A stretch of 7,129 bases of DNA from Planctomycetota bacterium (lineage in GTDB: Bacteria; Planctomycetota; UBA8742; SKZP01; JAIOTL01), in assembly GCA_021106775.1 (NCBI GenBank), contig JAIOTL010000040.1:1-7129 (forward strand), given 5' to 3'. How positions within the stretch are numbered: position 1 is the stretch's first letter; each line of letters opens with the position of its first letter. The notes below the pieces were generated by a model. It did no database searches, was not told the DNA's origin, and worked only from the letters and a program-made list of their open reading frames with translations. This document shows, piece by piece, positions 1 to 6,096 of the stretch. A program made the translations under genes and the position numbers.

Positions 1-121
1 AATTTCTAATTGAAGAACGCCGCAGGTGAAGCCAAAGCTTCATTGAGGACGTTTTGAGTGAGGAAATTTTGAAGATTGCATGAAGCTGGTAAAATGCACA
101 AAAGTAGTTTTCAAACACAGC
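1..121. other. Non-coding segment, possible edge of a repeat or mobile element
   Basis: No open reading frame of note runs through this stretch on either strand. It is richer in G and C than the TPR gene beside it and holds several copies of the pentamer TGAAG (11, 27, 70, 81). It contains the inverted repeat TGAAGC-CAAA-GCTTCA at 27-42, and a second partner for the right arm (TGAAGCT) at 81-87. Read on the minus strand, its boundary with the TPR gene starts GGCTGTGTTTGAAAAC, which resembles the terminal sequence of some insertion sequences. That resemblance is an impression, not a database match. The neighbouring gene's stop codon TAG (124-122) shares its last base with this candidate terminus. 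Alternatives are an ordinary 3' untranslated region or a small structured RNA. Confidence 0.3.
27..42. repeat. Short perfect inverted repeat (6-bp arms, 4-base loop)
   Basis: TGAAGC (27-32) and GCTTCA (37-42) are perfect reverse complements separated by CAAA. No T-run follows on either strand, so it does not look like an intrinsic terminator. It lies about 80 bases beyond the stop codon of the TPR gene and could fold in that transcript. AGCTTCA (36-42) could instead pair with TGAAGCT at 81-87, giving two mutually exclusive structures. Confidence 0.4.
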
Positions 122-1984
122 CTAGTTCGGTATGTTTTCGAGACATTTTTTCATTATTGACTTAAATTCTTCATTATCTTCTAATAGCATATTCATTTTT
201 AATGCGAAATTGAGGTCATTTTTCGCGGAACCATAATTTTTCAATTCAAACTTCACTTTCGCTCTATCAAAATATAATTCCCACAAATCTTCACTTCTAT
301 CAATTGCTTTTGTATAATTCTCTATAGATTTTGTATATTCTTTCATTATATAATAGGTTTTACCTAATTGATAAAATGCTTTATATTCAACGTCATCTAT
401 TTTAATCGCCTGCAAAAAGTCAGCTATCGCTTTATGATATTCCCTGTTTCTTCTTTTTGCTAAACCTCGATTTACGTATGCCAGATAATATCCGGGTTTT
501 ATAACTAACGCCTTTGAAAAATCTGAAATTGCTAGATTGTTATTCTTAAAATGCTCCATATACAATACGCCGCGATTGTTGTAAACATATTCTAGATTAG
601 TGTCTAACATTATTGCTTTATTATAGTCGGCAAATGCTTTTTCAGGCTCATTTTTATATTTGTAATAAATCCATCCTCGGTTGCCATAGGCGTTGGCATA
701 CATTGGTTCAATCGTTATAGCTCTATTAAATTCATTGAAAGCTGAGTCATATAATCGAAGATTCGTAAAAATCTTTCCTCTTTCATTATATGCTAAATAA
801 TAATCAGGATTTGCGAATAATAATTCATTAACAATAATTAGAGATTGTTCATATTTTTTATTTACCTGACGCAGCAATTGACATTTCAACAGAATAACAC
901 CTTCGTTTTCTTTATCAATGCTTTTTACTAAATTGTAAATCTTCTCAGCCTTGCTATAATTCTCTATTTGAAGATACAATTGAGAAACATAGATTAAACT
1001 AGTTATATTATCTTCGATATATTCAGTTGATTTTTCAGCGTATTCAATCGCTTTTCCTATTTGAGAACTTAATTTGAATATTTTTGATGTAGAAATGCAG
1101 GCATATTCGTAATGATTAAGATTTATATCATTTTGTTGATTTTCAAGTTTAAACATATAATCAAAATCATTCATTGCATCTTCTATTCTATTCGAGTATA
1201 AATTAGAAATACCACGCCAATAATATCCAATATAATAAGATTCATCGGTTGTTATTAATCCAGTAAAATATTTAATAGAATTAGAAAATTCATAAATGTA
1301 GAAATATGCTTTCCCAAGTTCAGTAAATATTGCTTGTTTTAGTTGTATGTTTTCAACATTATCAATTTGTTTTTCAGCAATTAATAATGCTTTAAGAGCT
1401 TTTTCATAATCATTGAAATACTTATGCAAAATACCTAGAAAGAAGTTATTTTTTATATAATCTATTTCATACTTTGAATCTGAATCTGATTTCTTTGTGT
1501 TCATTGAAAGAATCACTTCAATTTCTATCTGAATCCTGAGTAATTTTTCATCTTCAAAAAGGGAATAGAAATCCTCATCTTCCATATTAACATTTTCAAA
1601 ATAATCAAAGTATTCTGTCTCAAATAATTCATAATCTTCGGTTCGAGATTCCGTCTCTCGATAATGTTGTATAAGTTGTTCTCTAATTTCCGAATTCGGA
1701 TTATTCTCGTTTATTGTTTTATTTTCAACATTATCATTATCATCTAATTTTATTTCTATTTCACTTGATTCCTTTTCAATATTATTTAGCTTTTCTTCGT
1801 TTTGAATACTAATTGATTCATTAATTTTACTCTTTTGATTTACAGTTTTCTCTACTTCGCCATTAATAAGCCATAATGTCACATAGCCGACATTTAACAA
1901 TATAGAAAACACGAATATAATTTTCATTATAGTATTTTTCGATAATATTTTTGGGGAAATTTTATGCTTTTTATCCGAATCCAT
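122..1984 (-). CDS. Membrane-anchored tetratricopeptide repeat (TPR) protein
   Basis: A 620-residue protein, probably a scaffold for protein-protein contacts at the cell envelope. Residues 1-19 are lysine-rich, residues 20-40 form one hydrophobic membrane segment without a convincing signal-peptidase site, and residues 45-150 are an acidic, Asn/Glu/Asp-rich linker of low complexity. From about residue 172 to 605 roughly twelve TPR units follow. The clearest lie between 395 and 600, with the recurring pattern Y-x-N-R-G ... A-x-x-D-F/Y-x-K-A-I near 398-425, 432-460, 466-494, 500-528, 534-562 and 568-596. The positive N-terminus predicts an N-in topology that puts the repeats outside the cytoplasm. 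The start is supported by AGGGGG (1995-1990) five bases upstream. It is the last gene of the minus-strand run, 62 bp after ridA. The partner is unknown. TPR repeats are certain, but the specific function is not recognisable. Confidence 0.85.
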   Translation of the reverse strand: MDSDKKHKISPKILSKNTIMKIIFVFSILLNVGYVTLWLINGEVEKTVNQKSKINESISIQNEEKLNNIEKESSEIEIKLDDNDNVENKTINENNPNSEIREQLIQHYRETESRTEDYELFETEYFDYFENVNMEDEDFYSLFEDEKLLRIQIEIEVILSMNTKKSDSDSKYEIDYIKNNFFLGILHKYFNDYEKALKALLIAEKQIDNVENIQLKQAIFTELGKAYFYIYEFSNSIKYFTGLITTDESYYIGYYWRGISNLYSNRIEDAMNDFDYMFKLENQQNDINLNHYEYACISTSKIFKLSSQIGKAIEYAEKSTEYIEDNITSLIYVSQLYLQIENYSKAEKIYNLVKSIDKENEGVILLKCQLLRQVNKKYEQSLIIVNELLFANPDYYLAYNERGKIFTNLRLYDSAFNEFNRAITIEPMYANAYGNRGWIYYKYKNEPEKAFADYNKAIMLDTNLEYVYNNRGVLYMEHFKNNNLAISDFSKALVIKPGYYLAYVNRGLAKRRNREYHKAIADFLQAIKIDDVEYKAFYQLGKTYYIMKEYTKSIENYTKAIDRSEDLWELYFDRAKVKFELKNYGSAKNDLNFALKMNMLLEDNEEFKSIMKKCLENIPN

Positions 1985-2046
1985 GACAACCCCCTAAGTA
2001 TGCACTTTCAAGAACATTTATTTTATAATTCTGATAGCTAAATTGT

Positions 2047-2424
2047 TTATGCCAAGGCTACGCATTCAATTTCAACTAAAACATCTTTCGGAAGCCTCGC
2101 AACCTCAACCGCTGCTCTTGCCGGATAATTAGACGTAAAATATTTCGCATAAATATCGTTTACTACCGCAAAATCATTCATATCTTTTAGAAATATATTA
2201 ACCTTCACAACCTTTTCGAGATTCGAACCAGCCTCTTTCAAAATTTCCGATAGATTCGTTAACGACTGCTCAGTCTGCGATTTAATATCGTCTGCAACAA
2301 GTTTGCCATCAGGCGTGAACGGAATTTGCCCTGAAACATAGATAAATCCGTTTGCCATAATAGCCTGCGAATAAGGACCAATTGCTTGTGGTGCATTGCT
2401 TGTCGAGATTATTTTTTTTTCCAT
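2047..2424 (-). CDS. ridA: RidA/YjgF/YER057c/UK114 family 2-iminobutanoate/2-iminopropanoate deaminase
   Basis: A cytoplasmic enzyme of 125 residues, the normal full length. RidA hydrolyses reactive enamine/imine intermediates released by PLP-dependent dehydratases such as threonine dehydratase, which protects other PLP enzymes; it works as a homotrimer. Visible hallmarks are A14-x-G-P-Y-S-Q-A at 14-21, the S31-G-Q segment, and the C-terminal block 101-121, P-A-R-A-A-V-E-V-A-R-L-P-K-D, ending E-I-E-C. R103 is the conserved arginine that binds the substrate carboxylate, and E120 is the conserved acid, so this copy should be active. Where many homologues have Cys two residues after the arginine, this protein has A105. 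The start has a textbook SD, AAAGGAG (2438-2432), seven bases upstream. It follows the TlpA-like gene by 121 bp, so it may have its own promoter. No functional link to its neighbours is obvious. Confidence 0.95.
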   Translation of the reverse strand: MEKKIISTSNAPQAIGPYSQAIMANGFIYVSGQIPFTPDGKLVADDIKSQTEQSLTNLSEILKEAGSNLEKVVKVNIFLKDMNDFAVVNDIYAKYFTSNYPARAAVEVARLPKDVLVEIECVALA

Positions 2425-2545
2425 ACCTTTTCTCCTTTGAAAATTTATTTTATTTCAAGTAATAGATTTTTTTCATTTTATGTATAAATTAGTTAAAAGC
2501 TATTAAATAAATATTTTTTCTCTCACGTAAATAGATTAAACTAAC
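2425..2545 (-). promoter_or_regulatory. AT-rich 121-bp spacer upstream of ridA, probable promoter region
   Basis: This is the longest gap within the minus-strand run and is extremely A/T-rich, containing no reading frame. Read on the minus strand it has several weak -10-like hexamers, for example TATACA about 60 bases before the ridA start codon, but no good -35 partner. The ridA SD sits at its end. No hairpin followed by a T-run was found that would end transcription of the TlpA-like gene. Independent expression of ridA is plausible but unproven. Confidence 0.3.
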
Positions 2546-3961
2546 CTATTTTGAAGGTTTAGATTGCAGTTTATTCTGCTCTTTTTCAGATTCCTTTTTG
2601 ATATTATCCTCCAAAAACGATTGAATTGTCGACATTTTTTGACCTACAACAACAACTATACCATCCTTTCCAATCAGCACAGTTTGCGGAATTTCCTGTG
2701 CTCCATAAGATTCTGCAACTTTTCCATCTTTGTCGAATGCAAATATCCATTTATATCCGTTCTCGTCAACATATTCCTTCTGTTTAACTGCGGATTCACC
2801 GTGCTCCCGGATTCCAATACTTATTACAACAACTTCCTTATCTTTATATTTTGTATGCCATTTGTCTAAATATTCATTCATTATCGCGCGGCTTGCTGCA
2901 TTCCAACTCGCCCAAAAACCAATAACAATTATCTTGCCCTTGTATTGCCTGAGATTTACTGTTGTTTTACCGTCAAGCGAAAGAAGTTCCCAATTAGGAG
3001 CAATAATACCAGGTCTAAACCTTATAAAAGCATCCAAATCTTTAATATACATATTCGCTCTATACCGCATCCGATACGAGCTGATATCCTTCGCAATATC
3101 CTCCATATTCAGCTTGTTTTCCTTTATTTCCTCACCAGGTTTGTTTTTCATCACCAGAATTTTTCCTTTAGTAAATAACGCTCGAACCCTTTTATATCGA
3201 GATTCATCGTCGTTTATATCTTTAATTTTCTCAAGACATTTAGTTATAAGTCCAAGTGCTGTATCATATTTCTCGAAATCAAACAGTATATCTATCACGT
3301 ACATTATTACTTCGAATTTATAGCTCTCGTTCTCGAGTTTATCAACATTGGCATGAATTTTCGCAATAATATTCTTGACATCTTTCATATCTTTTTTGAG
3401 ATTCAGATAACAATATAACTTCATATTTTGGTATGAAAGCAGATCAATTCTCTTGGTATTTGTGTCAGCATCTTTATTTTTTTCAATTAGCTTATCAATT
3501 TCCGCAAGAAGTATCTCATATTTTTTTAATGCGAGTAAATTTTTTACCCTTTCCTGAAAAATGATAGCTCGTAAATCGTCCGGTAATTTCTCGTCGGCAA
3601 GAAGTAATTTCGAAAATGTCAAAAACTCTTCTTTCCGATTTTTATAAATTAGAACATTCACTCTATACATTATTGCATTTTTCGTTCTTTTTACGTCCAG
3701 CCAGCCAAATTTCAAATAATATTCATGCGATTTCTTGTCTATCAGGTCAATCAGCACATTCCTCTCATCGGATGTAAGAGTTTCTGTTAATGCTTTTTTC
3801 GTCATCACCTGAAGTTCGTTAAACGCTTTTGTTTCATTCTTCTTTTGAATTTCCTTATCCGTTTTCTCAGCATTCTCACTTTCTTCATTGTTCTGGGCAA
3901 ACACGTAACCGGAAAATACAACTAATATCGTTGAAACTGTAAAAATAAATATCCTCAACAT
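2546..3961 (-). CDS. Exported TlpA/ResA-like thioredoxin-fold protein lacking the CxxC motif
   Basis: A 471-residue protein predicted to act outside the cytoplasm. Residues 1-22 form a signal peptide with a hydrophobic core and a V-F-A cleavage site before Q23; there is no lipobox cysteine. Residues 24-45 are a charged linker. Residues 45-310 are almost wholly helical, Lys/Glu-rich and TPR-like in spacing. Residues 318-455 form the TlpA/AhpC-type thioredoxin domain: P322-N-W-E-L at its start, L338-x-x-Y-K-G-K, the strand V-I-G-F-W to 350, the former active site at 350-358, and the cis-proline loop E-I-P425-Q-T-V-L-I-G-K-D-G. The catalytic WCxxC is W353-N-A-A-S357, so both cysteines are missing and thiol-disulfide exchange is not expected. 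The only cysteines, C184 and C242, lie outside the fold. SD AAGGTG precedes the start. The fold assignment is firm; a role as a binding or scaffold domain is inference. Confidence 0.85.
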   Translation of the reverse strand: MLRIFIFTVSTILVVFSGYVFAQNNEESENAEKTDKEIQKKNETKAFNELQVMTKKALTETLTSDERNVLIDLIDKKSHEYYLKFGWLDVKRTKNAIMYRVNVLIYKNRKEEFLTFSKLLLADEKLPDDLRAIIFQERVKNLLALKKYEILLAEIDKLIEKNKDADTNTKRIDLLSYQNMKLYCYLNLKKDMKDVKNIIAKIHANVDKLENESYKFEVIMYVIDILFDFEKYDTALGLITKCLEKIKDINDDESRYKRVRALFTKGKILVMKNKPGEEIKENKLNMEDIAKDISSYRMRYRANMYIKDLDAFIRFRPGIIAPNWELLSLDGKTTVNLRQYKGKIIVIGFWASWNAASRAIMNEYLDKWHTKYKDKEVVVISIGIREHGESAVKQKEYVDENGYKWIFAFDKDGKVAESYGAQEIPQTVLIGKDGIVVVVGQKMSTIQSFLEDNIKKESEKEQNKLQSKPSK

Positions 3962-4032
3962 GGCATCACCTTTTTCTAAGTTAATTTGTTGATGAAAAAT
4001 GATTTCCCATCTTCTTCAGCCAACATATCTTT

Positions 4033-4821
4033 TTATTTGCTGACAATACTCTTATTCTCAATATAAACGATTCTATCCACCCAATCATCAATTTGAGAAG
4101 CATTGGAACCTGTCATAACCAATGTTGTTGCTCTGTCATGTTTGATTTCATCGAGAAAATCACTAATCAGGTTGACACCCTTTGTATCCAAATCAGTAAA
4201 AGGCTCATCAATCAAGTAAATCAAAGGTTCGATTATGTAGGCACGAGCATATGCAGTCAGACGCAGTATGCCCAGACTGGTTTCCGCAGGTTTCTTATTC
4301 TCATAACCGTTAAGCTTGAATTTGTTGATAGTATTTTTTACTTTTTTCTCAACATCTTTTTCATCGAAAACCGAATGATAACGAAGCGGAAGTGCAATAT
4401 TGTCGTAAATCGTTATATTGTTAATAATAACACCTTCCTGAAACACCAGACCGATTCTGCGTCTCACTCGGACAATATCCTCATATTTACCGCGTGATGG
4501 ATCAATTCCATTAACCAGTATCAAACCCTCGTCAGGCACTGTCAAACCTGCACATAAAAACAAAAGCTGAGTTTTTCCTGTGCCACTTTCACCAATCACA
4601 GCTATTTTCTCATTCTTCCTGACATCAAAATCTAGCAAAGAGAAAACACTTTCATTCTCGTTTGTCAGTGTAACTTTCTGAAGCTCGATAATTTTGGGAG
4701 CAGTACTTTCAGTCTTGTCGCTATGCCAGATAAAACGCGTCTTCGTACCAAAAGAAGGTTTCAGCTTAAGAATCCGCGTTTCTAATGATGGCTTTTTCTC
4801 ATTTCGATTTTCATCCGACAT
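4033..4821 (-). CDS. ABC transporter ATP-binding protein with degenerate signature and H-loop
   Basis: A 262-residue cytoplasmic nucleotide-binding subunit, closest in general look to MlaF/lipid-export-type ATPases, though the subfamily is uncertain. Residues 1-43 are a charged extension before the domain. Walker A is G77-E-S-G-T-G-K-T84, the Q-loop is F127-Q128-E-G, Walker B is L-I-Y-L-I-D205-E206-P and the D-loop follows at 209-212. ATP binding and the catalytic glutamate therefore look intact. Two parts do not: the LSGGQ signature reads T181-S-L-G-I, and the switch histidine expected after the next strand is G238 (T-G-S in place of T-H-D). No A-loop aromatic is evident near residues 51-56. 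GGAG about eight bases before the start supports the chosen ATG. No permease or substrate-binding gene is in the window; the TlpA-like gene follows after 71 bp. It could be a regulatory or non-transport ATPase. Confidence 0.85.
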   Translation of the reverse strand: MSDENRNEKKPSLETRILKLKPSFGTKTRFIWHSDKTESTAPKIIELQKVTLTNENESVFSLLDFDVRKNEKIAVIGESGTGKTQLLFLCAGLTVPDEGLILVNGIDPSRGKYEDIVRVRRRIGLVFQEGVIINNITIYDNIALPLRYHSVFDEKDVEKKVKNTINKFKLNGYENKKPAETSLGILRLTAYARAYIIEPLIYLIDEPFTDLDTKGVNLISDFLDEIKHDRATTLVMTGSNASQIDDWVDRIVYIENKSIVSK

Positions 4822-4907
4822 TAATAGCTCCGAAATTGCTTGTCTTTACATTTTAACTCATTTAATGTATTAATATTAATATAAGAATATTTTACTAAGG
4901 TAACAAT
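4822..4907. promoter_or_regulatory. Divergent promoter region between the ABC ATPase and apgM genes
   Basis: An 86-bp AT-rich spacer must drive both the minus-strand ABC gene and the plus-strand apgM gene. For apgM a plausible sigma-70-like pair is TTTACA (4845-4850) and TATTAA (4868-4873) with a 17-bp spacer; TATAAG (4880-4885) is an alternative -10. The apgM SD AAGGT lies about six bases before its ATG. In the opposite direction TAAAAT is a possible -10 but lacks a good -35. These are eye-read matches in AT-rich DNA and should be taken as candidates. Confidence 0.4.
4868..4881. repeat. 14-bp perfect palindrome, possible operator
   Basis: TATTAATATTAATA is its own reverse complement. It sits in the middle of the divergent spacer and overlaps the candidate -10 of apgM, the usual place for a repressor site acting on both directions. 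It is pure A/T, so chance occurrence in this background cannot be excluded. Confidence 0.3.
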
Positions 4908-6083
4908 ATGAAAATATTACTCGTAATTCCCGATGGCTGGTCAGACACTGAACAACCCAAGCTTCATAATCGAACACCACTTGAAGTCGCTGATATGACA
5001 ACTGTTAAAGGTTTAGCATTTTCTGGCATCGTAGGCACAGCCGAGATAATTACAGAAGAAGAACGCGGTGATACATCTTATGCGCTTCTGAAAATTCTCG
5101 GAGTCGAAAATGCAGAACTAACCGGACGCGGATACTACGAAGCTCTGGATTGGGGAATCGAACTTGCTGAAGGTGAGTTCGCAGCACGAGTCCAACTCTC
5201 AATGTCCGATGGAAAAGCAATTGTAACCCCAAATAGTGGAAATCTCACAACCGCCGAAACACGCGAACTCATAAACCTTCTCAATGCGGAATTGCCTTTT
5301 GAAAAAGTTAAGTTTCATTTCTCAAATAGAAAAAATCAGCTTGTAACTTTCATGGGAGAACACGAATACCTGCCCAATCTTTCTTCTCCATGGGAAGTTT
5401 TAAACAAAGAATTTGCATCTTATTTTCCATCTCAGGAAAATGAATTAACCCAACTTATGAGAAAATGTGCGGAAATTCTTGAAAAAGCGGAGATTAATGA
5501 AGTCCGAAAATCCTTAGGCGAGCAACCGGTGAATTTCGCTTACATTTGGGGCATGGGACAGGCGAAGAAATATCAAACAATGAAAATTGATAGGCAGATT
5601 CGACTTGCAATGGTTTCATATTCGACAATGGCACGTGGAATCGGCTTGGCAGCAGGTGCAAAAACAGTTTATAAACCCGAAGAAGACAAATCATCTCGAA
5701 AAGAACTGCGATATTTATATCAGGAAACTCGAAAAGCACTTGTAAACCACGACATTGTTGCTGTTCATCTCGGCTTCACCGACAATTACACAAAAGTTGA
5801 CAATCCAATGGGCAAAGTAAATGCGCTTCGAACAATTGATGAGAATTTCATTACACCCATCGTCGAAGACCTGAAGCAATATGAAGACCACAGGTTTTTA
5901 TTGATACCGTCAATTGGCTCAAACAGCATAACTAAAACACATTTGAAACAGCCTGTACCGTTTCTGGCATGGGGTGAAGGAATAACTCACGTTCAAAATA
6001 ATGGATTTACAGAAGCATCTGCAGCGGAATCAGGCATAAAGATAAAAAGTGATGAAAAATTTCTCGAAAAATTTCTCTTTTAG
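4908..6083 (+). CDS. apgM: ApgM-type (archaeal) cofactor-independent phosphoglycerate mutase homologue, probably catalytically impaired
   Basis: At 391 residues this is the usual length for ApgM, the short alkaline-phosphatase-superfamily enzyme that interconverts 3- and 2-phosphoglycerate in glycolysis using two metal ions. Family marks are I7-P-D9-G-W at the start, T-P-L-E-V-A-D at 23-29, T72-G-R-G with E-A, W214-G-x-G in the middle, V286-H-L ... D292 and G302-K-V-N-A-L ... I-D311, and T344-H345-x-x-x-P-V-P-F near the end. Against my recollection of the family consensus, the metal ligand His after D292 is K296, the Asp-His pair is S335-I336, and the nucleophile region G-S-D is D55-T56-S57. 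D9, D292 and H345 remain. Mutase activity is therefore doubtful; a pseudoenzyme or changed function is likely. SD AAGGT supports the start. It precedes rarA by 13 bp, so the two are probably co-transcribed. Confidence 0.85.
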   Translation: MKILLVIPDGWSDTEQPKLHNRTPLEVADMTTVKGLAFSGIVGTAEIITEEERGDTSYALLKILGVENAELTGRGYYEALDWGIELAEGEFAARVQLSMSDGKAIVTPNSGNLTTAETRELINLLNAELPFEKVKFHFSNRKNQLVTFMGEHEYLPNLSSPWEVLNKEFASYFPSQENELTQLMRKCAEILEKAEINEVRKSLGEQPVNFAYIWGMGQAKKYQTMKIDRQIRLAMVSYSTMARGIGLAAGAKTVYKPEEDKSSRKELRYLYQETRKALVNHDIVAVHLGFTDNYTKVDNPMGKVNALRTIDENFITPIVEDLKQYEDHRFLLIPSIGSNSITKTHLKQPVPFLAWGEGITHVQNNGFTEASAAESGIKIKSDEKFLEKFLF

Positions 6084-6096
6084 CCCATAAAGACCG

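Noticed and set aside
1985..2046. Intrinsic terminator between ridA and the TPR gene
   Set aside because: No hairpin with a following T-run was found in the 62 bp; only AT-rich sequence and the TPR gene's SD are seen.
2730..3323. Plus-strand reading frame of 197 residues inside the TlpA-like gene
   Set aside because: It is antisense to a gene with clear thioredoxin-domain homology, has Ser/Phe/Ile-rich composition typical of the reverse strand of such genes, and no recognisable motif.
3989..4010. GATG...CATC inverted repeat between the ABC and TlpA-like genes as a terminator
   Set aside because: The arms are only four bases, the interior does not pair, and no T-run follows.
4093..4497. Plus-strand reading frame of 134 residues inside the ABC ATPase gene
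   Set aside because: It is the antisense shadow of the Walker-motif-bearing gene, with no SD or family resemblance.
5050..5232. Short minus-strand reading frame within apgM
   Set aside because: It is an antisense shadow of conserved ApgM sequence with no start signal.
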